From Tropicimonas marinistellae (GTDB lineage Bacteria > Pseudomonadota > Alphaproteobacteria > Rhodobacterales > Rhodobacteraceae), in contig NZ_LNCI01000008.1 of assembly GCF_001509585.1 (NCBI RefSeq), forward strand, positions 62,001-126,000: a stretch of 64,000 nt of DNA, written 5' to 3'. Positions 8,543-17,644 of this stretch are shown here, piece after piece. Position 1 is the first letter of the stretch. Each line of letters opens with the position of its first letter. The notes beneath the pieces are model-generated. The model saw only the letters and a list, made by a program, of their open reading frames with translations, did not search any database and was not told the DNA's origin. Made by a program: the position numbers and the translations under genes.

Positions 8543-9131
8543 GAAACAACAGCACCACGCAGCCGGCGATGACTGCGCCCATCGCGATATTGAACCACCG
8601 CAGCCGATGCGCGGTGTTGACCCAGCGGGTGATCGCTTGGCCAAGAACGGCCCACGTCGTTGCACTGCCGAGACCCACGACGAGGAAGACAGCACCGACT
8701 ATGAAAGCCGATTCAAGGGGCGATGCGGGATCAACGAACTGGCTGGTAAGCGCCACGGCGAAAGCCCAACCCTTGGGGTTGATCCACTGAAAGGCTGCTG
8801 CTTCCAGAAACGTGAAAGGCCGCGGTTCTCTTCCCGGGGTACTGATCCCGCCGGATGTTGCGATCTTCCAGGCAATCCAGATCAAAACCACTGCACCCAA
8901 CCAGCGCAATCCCTCACGGAGCAATGGCGATGCCTGGAACAGCCCTCCCAGGAAGAAACCCACGAGAAAGACCATCAGAGGAAAGCCAAGGCCGATACCG
9001 AACACATGCGGCCAGGTGCGCCGCAGACCGAACGTCGCGCCGGAATTGGCGACAAGCGCGTTGTTCGGGCCCGGTGTCCATGCGGCAACCGTTGCAAGTG
9101 CGAGCAGCGCAAACAGGGTATCGGCCGTCAT
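8535..9131 (-). CDS. LysE/RhtB-family exporter (first of tandem pair)
   Basis: 198 residues, about six hydrophobic segments. It has TPGPNNALVANSG in helix 1 and FQWINPKGWAFA in the middle, both typical of LysE-family efflux proteins. GGGAG stands upstream of the ATG at 9131. It overlaps the next LysE-type gene by 8 bases, so the pair is probably translated together and might function as a pair or as two exporters of different specificity. The exported substrate cannot be predicted. Confidence 0.9.
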   Translation of the reverse strand: MTADTLFALLALATVAAWTPGPNNALVANSGATFGLRRTWPHVFGIGLGFPLMVFLVGFFLGGLFQASPLLREGLRWLGAVVLIWIAWKIATSGGISTPGREPRPFTFLEAAAFQWINPKGWAFAVALTSQFVDPASPLESAFIVGAVFLVVGLGSATTWAVLGQAITRWVNTAHRLRWFNIAMGAVIAGCVVLLFLD

Positions 9132-9180
9132 ACTGTTCTCCCTTGGAAGGCCGGATCAATGGCGGGCCGGGTCGTAGGCG

Positions 9181-10329
9181 TCAAGCCAGCAGGTCTTCGC
9201 GGGACAGAGAGAACCCGGAGTCGATCCACCGCCGTTCGCGCGCCTTCATCTCCTCTCCAAGGTGCCGGCCTGCGAAGCGTGGCATCAGATCGCGCGCGGA
9301 TATGGGAAACACGGCACGCGCACCACGTGCAACATCCTCCAACGCGGCGGGTGGGGTCGAGACACCGACGAAGGCTGAATGCAAGAGCACCGCTGCCGTG
9401 CCATCCTCCGCGCCATTTCGGTATCCGAGCTCCGCCGCTCCCTGACCGGACCGCGCTGCCTGACCGATCGCGGACAGGCGACGCGCCTCTGCCTTGCTTA
9501 GGCGCAAGCGATCCGCCGCCCCCTGCCCCCCAATTGCGGCCAGCCGAAGTACAGGGTCGGGTGCCCGGCCGGCCTGCATCTCCAGATGCACGAGGATCGG
9601 CAATGCTGTCATGTCCGCCCCTGGCAAGATCGCTCCAAGCACACCCGTGGTCTGCATCACGGCAACCGCCTGGCTGGGATCGGGCGCCGCGAGCAGTTTT
9701 CGCATCTCGCCCCCGATCCTTTCCGCAGAGATTCTGTCGAGCCCGTCCAAATGCGCGGCACAGGCCGCAAGCGCCTCGGGATCCATTCCCTGGTCGGGAT
9801 CGGCATACCAGGCTGAAAAACGGAAGAACCGCAGTATGCGCAGGTAATCCTCCTGAACGCGCTCGGCCGCCTGACCAACGAAGCGGAGGCGCCGCGCACG
9901 AAGATCAATGATGCCGCCGAGCGGGTCGACGATGTCTCCCCGCCGGTCACAGTAGATCGCGTTCATCGTGAAATCGCGGCGCCGCGCATCTTCGATGACA
10001 TCCGTTGCAAAATGCACCACCGCCCGTCGCCCGTCCGTCTCAATATCGTGTCGAAACGTGGTGATCTCGAAAGGTTCGCCGCCGGCAATGACCGTGACCG
10101 TGCCGTGATCAATACCAGTGGGGATCACCTTAAGCGCGGCATCCTCCATGATGGCGATGACTGAATCCGGGCGTGCGTCCGTGGAAAGGTCGTGATCCGC
10201 GACCGGGAAGCCCAGCAGCGTGTTGCGCACGCAGCCACCGACGTAAAGCGCTTGGTACCCGGCCGCCTCCAACAGTGCACAAACCTGTTGCACAGCGGGG
10301 TTGTCGAGCCAGGAGGCCTCGATCCGCAT
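9181..10329 (-). CDS. cca: CCA tRNA nucleotidyltransferase / poly(A) polymerase family
   Basis: 382 residues. Adds or repairs the 3' CCA end of tRNAs. The class II nucleotidyltransferase head is clear: YVGGCVRNTLLG followed by metal-binding D45 and D47 in DHDLSTDA, then the RRDFTMNAIYCD and RILRFFRF motifs. Poly(A) polymerases share this head, so the alternative is not excluded, but length and context favour the CCA enzyme. The ATG at 10329 overlaps the stop of the Nudix gene as TGATG, so it is the last gene of an hslO-Nudix-cca operon. A longer in-frame start would sit deep inside the Nudix gene. Confidence 0.9.
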   Translation of the reverse strand: MRIEASWLDNPAVQQVCALLEAAGYQALYVGGCVRNTLLGFPVADHDLSTDARPDSVIAIMEDAALKVIPTGIDHGTVTVIAGGEPFEITTFRHDIETDGRRAVVHFATDVIEDARRRDFTMNAIYCDRRGDIVDPLGGIIDLRARRLRFVGQAAERVQEDYLRILRFFRFSAWYADPDQGMDPEALAACAAHLDGLDRISAERIGGEMRKLLAAPDPSQAVAVMQTTGVLGAILPGADMTALPILVHLEMQAGRAPDPVLRLAAIGGQGAADRLRLSKAEARRLSAIGQAARSGQGAAELGYRNGAEDGTAAVLLHSAFVGVSTPPAALEDVARGARAVFPISARDLMPRFAGRHLGEEMKARERRWIDSGFSLSREDLLA

Positions 10330-10934
10330 CAGCTTGGCATCCGGTCTGCCAGAGCGCGCAACACGCGCGCCGTCGCACCCCAGATATAGTAGGGACCGTG
10401 CGGCACAGTGTAGAAGCTGCGCCACTGACCACGCCATCGGCGTCGTTCGATCGAAAACCGGGCCGGTGTCGTGACCAGCTCCAACGGAACGGTGAAGATC
10501 TCCTCCACCTCGCCGGGCTCGGGAACGGGATCGAAACCGTGCCGCAGCAATCCAACAACCGGGGTCACATCGAAACCGGTGACCGTTTCATGGCTCGGCA
10601 AGGTTCCAAGGATCTCGACCGCATCGGGCGGAAGTGCGATTTCCTCCTGTGCCTCCCGCAATGCAGCCGCAGCCGCGTCGGTGTCGGCCTCGTCAAGCTT
10701 GCCGCCGGGAAAGGCGACCTGACCGGGATGATGCTTCAGACGTGACGACCGTTTGGTGAGATAGAGCCGCACACCACGCGGCTCAATCGCCACAGGCACC
10801 AAGACCGCCGCCGCACGCAGACGCCGGCCTTGCGGCAATACGACATCCGGATTCAGGTCGTAGTCGGACGAGGGCTGTCCAGGTGCCGCAATAGCGCTCT
10901 GAAGTCGCCCGCGGAGTGCGTCACGCGTCGTCAC
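10329..10934 (-). CDS. Nudix hydrolase, CoA pyrophosphatase type
   Basis: 201 residues. The Nudix signature lies at about residues 78-100, with REAQEE at 93-98. Just before it stands LKHHPGQVAFPGGK, the pattern typical of NudL/YeaB coenzyme A pyrophosphatases, so the likely reaction is hydrolysis of CoA or a CoA derivative. The GTG at 10934 is chosen as start because AGGAGG lies six bases upstream, inside the end of hslO; the overlap with hslO is 14 bases. The ATGs further upstream have no such signal. Middle gene of the hslO-Nudix-cca operon. Confidence 0.88.
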   Translation of the reverse strand: MTTRDALRGRLQSAIAAPGQPSSDYDLNPDVVLPQGRRLRAAAVLVPVAIEPRGVRLYLTKRSSRLKHHPGQVAFPGGKLDEADTDAAAAALREAQEEIALPPDAVEILGTLPSHETVTGFDVTPVVGLLRHGFDPVPEPGEVEEIFTVPLELVTTPARFSIERRRWRGQWRSFYTVPHGPYYIWGATARVLRALADRMPS

Positions 10935-11916
10935 CCGGAGCCTCCTCGGCCTCGAACCCCAATGTCTTTGGGTCGAACTCATAATGCGCACCGCAAAACT
11001 GGCAATCGGCCGTCACGATACCCTCGGGTGTCGTCATGTGCGCAATATCCCGCGCCGAATAGATCGACATCGATTGACGGACCTTGTCCGGCGAGCAGGT
11101 ACAACCAAACTCCACCGGCTGCGCGTCGAAAACGCGCGGGCCTTCTTCGTGGAAGAGCCGCACCAGCAGTTCGGTCGGTTGGACCCGCGGCCCGACGAGC
11201 TCCATGTCCTCGACGGTGTCGAGCAGCACGTTCGCGCGTTCCCAATGCTCTTCCTCTTCGCCCGACAGGATGTCGTGCGCCGTCATCAGCCGTTGCTCGG
11301 TCTCGTTGTTTTCGGGAGCGACGAAGGGCGAGGCCTTTGGCATCGACTGGAGCATTACACCGCCGCCACGCCACCCGCCGTGGCCAGGGTGGTTCGATTT
11401 GCCAAATCCCAGTGCGAAACGCGTCGGCAGCTGCTCGGACTGCGCGAAGTATGTCTCTGCACAATGAGCCAGACTGCCCCCGGCGATCGGCGTGATGCCC
11501 TGATAGGGTGTCATTCCCTTGCCCTGATCTATCAGGATTGCGAAATACCCCTTGCCGATCAGATCGAACGGCTTGCCATCGAGCGAACGCTCGGCATCGT
11601 AGCTGGCGTAGGCGCGCAACTGAGCTGGTGCACCCGCTTCGGTCGGGCCGTAGTAATCGGTCGCGATCAAGCGCGCGGGCCCATCGCCGCGCACCTGCAA
11701 GGAGAGTTTCCATCTGAGCTTTATCGTCTGGCCGACGAGAGCGGTCAGCAGTGCCATCTCCGCCACCAGCGCTTCAATCGCCGGCGGGTAGTTGTGCTGA
11801 GACAGCACATTGTCGAGGACGGAATCCAAGCGGGTTATGCGACCACGGATATCCGAGCGATCGAGTTGGAAAGGCAGGACGGTGTCGTCCCACGCGATTC
11901 TTGAGCCGAGTGTCAT
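10921..11916 (-). CDS. hslO: Redox-regulated chaperone Hsp33
   Basis: 331 residues. Hsp33 holds unfolding proteins during oxidative stress; zinc-binding cysteines form disulfides and switch it on. The C-terminal cysteines are C272 and C274 (CTC) and C305 and C308 (CQFC), the CxC and CxxC pattern. The length is a little above that of E. coli Hsp33 because of an N-terminal extension typical of alphaproteobacteria. The ATG at 11916 has AAGGAA upstream. It is the first gene of a three-gene operon and divergent from a second Nudix gene, with 77 bases between them. Confidence 0.95.
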   Translation of the reverse strand: MTLGSRIAWDDTVLPFQLDRSDIRGRITRLDSVLDNVLSQHNYPPAIEALVAEMALLTALVGQTIKLRWKLSLQVRGDGPARLIATDYYGPTEAGAPAQLRAYASYDAERSLDGKPFDLIGKGYFAILIDQGKGMTPYQGITPIAGGSLAHCAETYFAQSEQLPTRFALGFGKSNHPGHGGWRGGGVMLQSMPKASPFVAPENNETEQRLMTAHDILSGEEEEHWERANVLLDTVEDMELVGPRVQPTELLVRLFHEEGPRVFDAQPVEFGCTCSPDKVRQSMSIYSARDIAHMTTPEGIVTADCQFCGAHYEFDPKTLGFEAEEAPGDDA

Positions 11917-11993
11917 GGGGTTTCCTTGCGCGCCTGTCGCTGGCATACCGCAGCCATGTAGGCGCCGCAATGCGCCGTGAAAAGGGGGCGGCC

Positions 11994-12428
11994 ATGATCC
12001 GACGCGTGGGAGAACCGGTTGAGCCCGGACGCCGCTACATTCTCAGACCCGGCGCCTATGCGATCCTGCGGCGCGGCGGGCTGGTGCTCCTGACGCATCA
12101 GGCGGAACCCATCCCCGAGCTGCAGCTTCCTGGTGGCGGGGTCGACCCCGGCGAACAGCCGGTCGCGGCATTGCACCGCGAGGTCTACGAAGAGACGGGC
12201 TGGACGATGCAGCTTGAGCGTCGCCTTGGTGCGTTTCGCCGTTTCACGTTCATGCCGGAGTACGACATCTGGGCGGAGAAACTCTGCACAGTCTATCTCG
12301 CGAAACCCGGACGTCGGCTCGGGCCGCCGACGGAGGAGTTGCATTTACCGATATGGCTGCCAATCCGGGAAGCTGCCGAAACCCTCGGTAACGCCGGAGA
12401 TCGTCACTTTCTTCGGTCAATCAGCTAG
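11994..12428 (+). CDS. Small Nudix hydrolase
   Basis: 144 residues filled by a single Nudix fold. The signature runs from about residue 47 (LPGGGVDPGE) to 69, with the metal-binding REVYEE at 62-67. It lacks the motif of CoA pyrophosphatases, so its substrate (a nucleotide, sugar nucleotide or other nucleoside diphosphate) is open. AAGGGGG precedes the ATG at 11994; another in-frame ATG eight codons earlier is possible. It converges on the REC-PP2C gene with only 11 bases between stop codons. Confidence 0.85.
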   Translation: MIRRVGEPVEPGRRYILRPGAYAILRRGGLVLLTHQAEPIPELQLPGGGVDPGEQPVAALHREVYEETGWTMQLERRLGAFRRFTFMPEYDIWAEKLCTVYLAKPGRRLGPPTEELHLPIWLPIREAAETLGNAGDRHFLRSIS

Positions 12429-12439
12429 TGGGTCCCACA

Positions 12440-13735
12440 TTAGTCGGCGTTCCGTTTCGGCGCTCCGAACTCGAACAGAACGGCTGAAACGTCGTCGGAG
12501 AACTCGCGGTCACCGCTGTATCGCGCCAAATCCCAGGTCAGGGCTTCCATGAAGTCCTGTCCGGTCAACGACCGGTTGCCCCGCAACAGCTCTTCGAGAC
12601 CGGCGGTATCGAGCATTTTGCCGTCCGCGGTCTCGCATTCGGTCACACCGTCGGACGAAATGAAGATCCGATCCCCGGGCGCGAGCCGCGTGACAACGGG
12701 GGTATAATCTGCATCCGGGATAAGCCCCACCGGCAGTCCACCGTCGCCAAGAAACTCGATCCGGCCGTCAGCGCGCTGCACCGCGGGATGCGGGTGGCCG
12801 GCCTGAACCATGCGCACGTCTCCGCTCACCAGGTCAATATCGGCAAAGAGAAGCGTGAAATAGGTTTCGGTTTCGAGTTCCGTCAGGGTCAGGTGATTGA
12901 GTTGCGCCGCAACCTCCTCGGGCGGGTGAGCGTCGTAGATCCCGAACTCCCCTTCGTAGAGCGCGACGTTCTGCTCTGGCGAACTGCCCGATAGAAAACC
13001 CGCAAGTCGCGCCGTCATCAGCGCCGAGGCAACACCGTGGCCTGACACGTCGATCGCAAACACCGCCACGCGGCGGGCGTTGATCGGGAAAAAGCCCACC
13101 AGATCGCCACCGACATGTCCGCTCGGTCGCAGCAGTAGCGAAATCTGCGACCCGCCGAAGTCGCGGAACCGCTCCCGCACGAGGGATTGCTGGAGTTTCC
13201 GGGCCTCGACGAGGTCGCTGTCGAGTGAATCGTAAAGCGTTTGCAACTCGGTCAGGGTGCAACTGAGCAGGTCGTTCTTTTCGACAAGCTCCTGTTCCAT
13301 CCGGAGTATTCGCTCGCCTGCATTGAGCCGCGCCCTGAGTTCGTCACCCGAAACCGGTTTGGTCAGAAAATCGTCGGCGCCGGCATCCAGTCCCTGAACG
13401 ACTTCCACCGACTCCGACTTGGAGGTGAGAAGAATGAAGTACCCATAGTTCCGGCGGTCCATCCTCCTGAACGCCTGACAAAACTCCGGTCCGTTCATTT
13501 CCGGCATCATCCAGTCGCTGATGATGATGTCGGGAGGATCCACAATGCACTTCTTGAGCGCCTCGGGACCGGAAGACGCCTCTTGGACCTCGTACCCCCA
13601 CCGGCGGAGCGACGCGCAGAGGATGCGCCGTTGCAGGCGGCTATCATCCACGATCAGCACGCGGCGCACCGGCTCGGTTGACGCCACCGACGCATTTTCG
13701 GGTCTCTCTTCGGCTGATGGCAAGTTCAGGCCCAT
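12440..13735 (-). CDS. Response regulator with PP2C (SpoIIE-type) phosphatase output, RbaY-like
   Basis: 431 residues. REC domain at about 24-145: acidic pocket D30/D31, phospho-acceptor D74 in SDWMMPEM, and Lys in FLTKPVSG. A coiled linker (about 150-190) joins it to a SpoIIE/PP2C domain (about 200-425) with GGDLVGFF, DVSGHG and ISSDGVTEC metal-binding Asp residues. Such proteins dephosphorylate an anti-anti-sigma factor in partner-switching systems when their REC domain is phosphorylated. From memory, a Rhodobacter protein called RbaY has this design. An Hpt protein gene lies divergently beside it and is a natural phosphate donor. No anti-sigma or STAS partner is in this window. Start uncertain: ATG at 13768 is also possible. 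Confidence 0.88.
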   Translation of the reverse strand: MGLNLPSAEERPENASVASTEPVRRVLIVDDSRLQRRILCASLRRWGYEVQEASSGPEALKKCIVDPPDIIISDWMMPEMNGPEFCQAFRRMDRRNYGYFILLTSKSESVEVVQGLDAGADDFLTKPVSGDELRARLNAGERILRMEQELVEKNDLLSCTLTELQTLYDSLDSDLVEARKLQQSLVRERFRDFGGSQISLLLRPSGHVGGDLVGFFPINARRVAVFAIDVSGHGVASALMTARLAGFLSGSSPEQNVALYEGEFGIYDAHPPEEVAAQLNHLTLTELETETYFTLLFADIDLVSGDVRMVQAGHPHPAVQRADGRIEFLGDGGLPVGLIPDADYTPVVTRLAPGDRIFISSDGVTECETADGKMLDTAGLEELLRGNRSLTGQDFMEALTWDLARYSGDREFSDDVSAVLFEFGAPKRNAD

Positions 13736-13775
13736 GGTCGCATATCTGGTCCACCGACTTCGTGACACATCGCCA

Positions 13776-13790
13776 TTAACGAGCGGTGAA
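13776..13790. promoter_or_regulatory. Near-consensus CtrA box between REC-PP2C and Hpt genes
   Basis: TTAA at 13776-13779, seven bases, then TGAA at 13787-13790. The CtrA consensus is TTAA-N7-TTAA, so there is one mismatch. It lies about 40 bases upstream of the preferred REC-PP2C start, but would overlap or crowd the alternative start at 13768. Weak evidence taken alone. Confidence 0.3.
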
Positions 13791-13890
13791 GCGAATTCGG
13801 AAATGCGTCTCTGCCGACATCAAGGGATTCTTAAACTTGCAGGCGTAGGTCGGACATGTGGAGAGCTCGAAAGTCGAGAGAGGATTTCGA

Positions 13891-14223
13891 ATGATCGACT
13901 GGAAGCGCGTATCGGAGTTGCGGTCGGAGATCGGCGCGCCCGAATTCGATGAAGTCGTGGAACTTTTCCTGGACGAGGTCGAATGCCTTCTCGACCGGAT
14001 GCGCACTACTCCCAAGCCGGAACTCATTGAGGAAGACCTTCATTTCCTGAAGGGATGCGCCGTCAATCTCGGTTTTTCCGACTTCGCGACCCTGTGCCTG
14101 CAAGGCGAGACGATGTCGGCCGCAGGAAAACCGGAGTCTGTTGACCTGGAACAGGTTTTTGCGTCCTACGAGAGTTCCCGTACGGTGTTCCTGGCCGGCG
14201 TTGCCGCTGGTCTTGCTGCCTGA
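13891..14223 (+). CDS. Histidine phosphotransfer (Hpt) domain protein
   Basis: 110 residues forming a free-standing Hpt domain, a relay that carries phosphate between a hybrid kinase and a response regulator. The phospho-accepting histidine is H51 in HFLKGCAVNLGF, which matches the Hpt pattern HxxKGxxxxxG. GAGAGG lies upstream of the ATG at 13891. The gene is divergent from the REC-PP2C gene with 155 bases between them, so the two are likely regulated together and may form one phosphorelay. The kinase that feeds it is not in this window. Confidence 0.88.
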   Translation: MIDWKRVSELRSEIGAPEFDEVVELFLDEVECLLDRMRTTPKPELIEEDLHFLKGCAVNLGFSDFATLCLQGETMSAAGKPESVDLEQVFASYESSRTVFLAGVAAGLAA

Positions 14224-14298
14224 TCTGGCAGGCACCATTGCCCGACATCTTCGCGCGCTCGGCGGTTGCAAGCAACGTCACACTCTTGCGAACAGCGC

Positions 14299-14314
14299 GC
14301 CCGGCATCCCGGGC
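14299..14314. terminator. Possible hairpin between Hpt and ilvA genes
   Basis: GCCCGG and CCGGGC with a 4-base loop form a 6-bp all-GC stem in the 101-bp gap between two converging genes. No U-tract on either side. A bidirectional stop is plausible but not shown. Confidence 0.3.
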
Positions 14315-14324
14315 ACTGCCAGCG

Positions 14325-15569
14325 TCAGATTACGAATTCCGCGAGAATCTCATCGCTCGTGATGTCGTTGTAGACGAAACCGTGCGCGTCGAGACGCGCG
14401 AAGAGCGCGGTGAAATTCGCCGCGTGCGATGTCTCGATCCCAAGAAGGACCGACCCGAAATTCCTGGCAGATTTCTTCATGTATTCGAAGCGCGCGATGT
14501 CGTCTTCCGGCCCAAGCAAATCCAGAAAGTCGCGCAATGCGCCCGGGCGCTGCGGCAGCCGCAGGATGATGTATTTCTTCACACCCGAATGGCGCTGCGC
14601 CCGCTCCTTTACCTCCGGGAGCCGCTCGAAGTCGAAATTGCCGCCCGAAGTGACGCAGACAACACGACGCCCACGGATCTGGTTGGACAAGTCCGGTAAC
14701 ACGTCCACTGCAAGTGCCCCGGCCGGTTCCAGGACGATACCCTCAACATTCAGCATTTCGAGTATGGTCGTGCAGATTCGATCCTCCGGCGCGCGCAGCA
14801 CATCCGCCGGGGCAACGCCGGCAAGCGCGTCGAATGGCAGATCTCCGATTCGAGCGACAGCCGCCCCGTCGACGAAGGAATTGACGCTTGGCAATGTCAC
14901 CGGATGACCGGCAGCCACCGCTGCGGTCAGGCTCGCGCCGCCTTCAGGCTCCACATAGCGCAGACCGACCAGCGGCGCGGTATCCGCAAGGTATCTCGTC
15001 ACCCCTCCCGAAAGCCCGCCACCGCCGACCGGAAGAATGACCATGTCGGGCGGGTCGATCTCGTCGAGCACCTCGACAATGACCGACGCCTGGCCCTCGA
15101 TCACGTCCGCATCGTCGAACGGCGCCAGGAAGTATCCGGATTCGGCCGCACACCACCGCTGCGCCTCGGCAAGCGTGTCGTCGAAATAGTCGCCGACAAG
15201 CCGAATCTCCACGGCGTCACCGCCGAAAATCTGCGTCTTCTGGATTTTCTGCTGCGGCGTCGTAACGGGCATGAATACCACGCCCCGCACACCGAAATGA
15301 CGGCAAACATAAGCCACACCCTGCGCGTGGTTTCCGGCGCTGGCGCAAACGAACAGCGATTGCTCCGGACGTTCCGCCAAAACCTTCCGCATCGCGTTGA
15401 ACGCTCCGCGCAGCTTGTAAGAGCGCACCGGCGCCAGATCTTCGCGCTTGAGGAAGATCTCCGCACCGAAGCGGTCGGACAGATGATCGTTACGTTGCAG
15501 GGGTGTCGGTGGAAACAACGCACGCAAGGCCGCGGTGGCGCCACGGGCATTTTCGGAAAAATCGCTCAT
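14325..15569 (-). CDS. ilvA: Threonine ammonia-lyase (threonine dehydratase)
   Basis: 414 residues. Pyridoxal-phosphate enzyme that deaminates threonine to 2-oxobutanoate, the first step towards isoleucine. PLP lysine K52 is in RSYKLRGA; the phosphate-binding loop is the GGGGLSGG motif; SAGNHAQG is the usual asparagine motif. The last 80 or so residues (from [15 protein letters not shown]) look like one ACT-like regulatory domain, matching the shorter biosynthetic form that carries a single regulatory unit. I start at 15569 ([10 protein letters not shown]); an in-frame ATG at 15692 would overlap the divergent argG start. Isoleucine feedback is likely from the domain, not shown. Confidence 0.92.
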   Translation of the reverse strand: MSDFSENARGATAALRALFPPTPLQRNDHLSDRFGAEIFLKREDLAPVRSYKLRGAFNAMRKVLAERPEQSLFVCASAGNHAQGVAYVCRHFGVRGVVFMPVTTPQQKIQKTQIFGGDAVEIRLVGDYFDDTLAEAQRWCAAESGYFLAPFDDADVIEGQASVIVEVLDEIDPPDMVILPVGGGGLSGGVTRYLADTAPLVGLRYVEPEGGASLTAAVAAGHPVTLPSVNSFVDGAAVARIGDLPFDALAGVAPADVLRAPEDRICTTILEMLNVEGIVLEPAGALAVDVLPDLSNQIRGRRVVCVTSGGNFDFERLPEVKERAQRHSGVKKYIILRLPQRPGALRDFLDLLGPEDDIARFEYMKKSARNFGSVLLGIETSHAANFTALFARLDAHGFVYNDITSDEILAEFVI

Positions 15570-15678
15570 GGAGGCGGCGTTAGCAAAGATACCGACCGTT
15601 CGCCACGGGAATCCGCCTTGTGGCGCAGGCGCTTCCCGTCTAAACGGCACCGTCGTACGACAAGCGACGGAGCGAGAG

Positions 15679-16902
15679 ATGACCCAGCCCAAGAAAGTGG
15701 TGCTTGCCTACTCGGGCGGCCTCGACACCTCGATCATCCTCAAGTGGCTACAGGTGGAATACGGCTGCGAGGTCGTGACCTTTACCGCCGATCTCGGCCA
15801 GGGTGAAGAACTCGAACCTGCACGCAAAAAGGCTGAGATGCTCGGGATCAAGCCCGAGAACATTTTCATCGAGGACCTTCGCGAAGAGTTCGTTCGCGAT
15901 TTCGTTTTCCCGATGTTCCGCGCCAACGCGCAATACGAGGGTCTTTACCTGCTCGGTACCTCGATCGCCAGACCACTGATTTCAAAACGACTGGTGGAGA
16001 TCGCCGCAGAGACAGGCGCCGACGCGGTCTCCCACGGTGCCACCGGCAAGGGCAACGATCAGGTACGCTTCGAGCTTTCCGCCTATGCGCTGAACCCCGA
16101 GATCAAGGTGATCGCGCCCTGGCGCGAATGGGACCTCGGCAGCCGGACCAAGCTTCTGGAATTTGCCGAAGCCCACCAGATCCCCATTGCCAAGGACAAG
16201 CGTGGCGAAGCGCCATTCTCGGTCGACGCGAACCTTTTGCACACCTCCTCGGAGGGCAAGGTGCTGGAAGACCCGGCCGAAGAGGCGCCGGATTATGTCT
16301 ACCAGCGCACGGTGCATCCGGAGGACGCGCCGGACACACCGGAATACATCGAGATCGAATTCGAGAACGGTGATGCGGTAGGGATTAACGGAGAGCGTCT
16401 GAGCCCGGCCACTATCCTGACGCAACTCAACGACTACGGGCGCAAGCACGGTATCGGGCGGCTCGACCTTGTCGAGGGGCGGTTCGTCGGCATGAAATCC
16501 CGCGGCATCTACGAGACGCCCGGCGGCACCATTCTGCTCGACGCGCACCGGGGAATCGAGTCGATCACCATGGACCGCATGGCGATCCACCTGAAGGACG
16601 AGCTGATGCCGCGCTATGCGGAGCTTATCTATAACGGCTTCTGGTACAGCCCGGAGCGCGAAATGCTCCAGGCACTGATCGACAAGAGCCAGGAGCATGT
16701 AACCGGTACCGTCCGAATGAAGCTTTACAAGGGTCTCGCCCGCGTGGTCGCGCGGTGGTCGGAGCACTCGCTCTACTCCGAGGAGCAAGTGACCTTCGAG
16801 GAAGATATGGGCGCCTACGACCAGACAGACGCCCAGGGCTTCATCCAACTTCAAGGTCTGCGGCTAAGGCTACTCGCGAACAGGAACCGGAAGTTCCGGT
16901 AG
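15679..16902 (+). CDS. argG: Argininosuccinate synthase
   Basis: 407 residues, the standard length. Joins citrulline and aspartate using ATP in arginine biosynthesis. The N-terminal PP-loop is [14 protein letters not shown]; later motifs include [22 protein letters not shown] and the SPEREM segment. The ATG at 15679 begins [14 protein letters not shown] as in homologues and follows GCGAGAG. It is divergent from ilvA with 109 bases between start codons, so both promoters must lie in that gap. It converges on the sulfotransferase-like gene with 31 bases between stops. Confidence 0.97.
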   Translation: MTQPKKVVLAYSGGLDTSIILKWLQVEYGCEVVTFTADLGQGEELEPARKKAEMLGIKPENIFIEDLREEFVRDFVFPMFRANAQYEGLYLLGTSIARPLISKRLVEIAAETGADAVSHGATGKGNDQVRFELSAYALNPEIKVIAPWREWDLGSRTKLLEFAEAHQIPIAKDKRGEAPFSVDANLLHTSSEGKVLEDPAEEAPDYVYQRTVHPEDAPDTPEYIEIEFENGDAVGINGERLSPATILTQLNDYGRKHGIGRLDLVEGRFVGMKSRGIYETPGGTILLDAHRGIESITMDRMAIHLKDELMPRYAELIYNGFWYSPEREMLQALIDKSQEHVTGTVRMKLYKGLARVVARWSEHSLYSEEQVTFEEDMGAYDQTDAQGFIQLQGLRLRLLANRNRKFR

Positions 16903-16933
16903 TCGCGAAGCGGCGGGCGTGCGCCTCGGTGCG

Positions 16934-17644
16934 TCACCCCGCCGGTGGCAGTGCATTCGCCGTCAGGGACTCGTAGTACGGCATCGCTGCCGTCAGCACT
17001 CCGCGCAGGTCTTCCGGCACGTCGGGCAACGGTCCCTCCTTGCCCGCGAATCCGGTGCTTTTCCACACCGCGCCGTACCAATGCGGCGCCCAGACACCGT
17101 CGCACGCATGTCCGCCCTCGGGCCAGCGCAGCATGGCCGGATCGAAGTCGAGACCGATCTCGGCGCAGAGCGCCCGCAACATGCCCTCCGGATCGTCCCG
17201 AATATCGTGGCTGTCGATCACCACGCCGCCAAGCTGTGCGTAGAGCTCCGCCTGTTGCCAGAATCCGATGTCGTCCAGCGTCGGGTTCTCCCGCTTCGCT
17301 CCGTAGCTCGCGATCACCCGAGCCGGATGCCGGATCAGAAACACGTTGACCACATCTTCAAGCCACTCGCGCGGCACAACGGGCAGCATGTGCTGTGTCA
17401 TCAGTTTCATGTAGAGGTTCGGCTTACCCTCTGGAGCTGAGCCCGTCAGCTGCGAAATCACCTCCTCGGCATCCTGCGGTTGCGCTGCCAGGATTTCTGC
17501 ACGCATCGGATGGTTCAGTCCCGTCGCAGCCAGATAGGCCGCGTAGAAGGGCTCATCCACGGCGGCGAAATCCGCGCGATTGGCGAAGGCATACATCATG
17601 GCCGTGGAAAGATTCCGCGGTCCGGACCACATGGCGATTTTCAA
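16934..17644 (-). CDS. Sulfotransferase-like P-loop protein, TTG start
   Basis: 236 residues. The N-terminal KIAMWSGPRNLSTAMMYAF resembles the phosphosulfate-binding loop of sulfotransferases, and FLIRHPARVIASY resembles their second nucleotide motif. I know no defined substrate for this subfamily. The start is TTG at 17644, sharing TTGA with the stop of the aminotransferase gene; the first in-frame ATG is four codons later and would cut off the conserved first residues. The two genes are evidently co-translated. Plant proteins annotated as branched-chain-aminotransferase-like carry the same two modules fused in one chain, which suggests the two products act together. Confidence 0.75.
   Translation of the reverse strand: MKIAMWSGPRNLSTAMMYAFANRADFAAVDEPFYAAYLAATGLNHPMRAEILAAQPQDAEEVISQLTGSAPEGKPNLYMKLMTQHMLPVVPREWLEDVVNVFLIRHPARVIASYGAKRENPTLDDIGFWQQAELYAQLGGVVIDSHDIRDDPEGMLRALCAEIGLDFDPAMLRWPEGGHACDGVWAPHWYGAVWKSTGFAGKEGPLPDVPEDLRGVLTAAMPYYESLTANALPPAG

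Noticed and set aside
12235-12255. GTTTCACGTT as a third parS
   Set aside because: Only half of the palindrome matches.
16911-16944. CGGCGGG/CCCGCCG hairpin between argG and the sulfotransferase-like gene
   Set aside because: A 7-bp stem with a loop of about 20 bases that enters the coding end; too weak to call a terminator.
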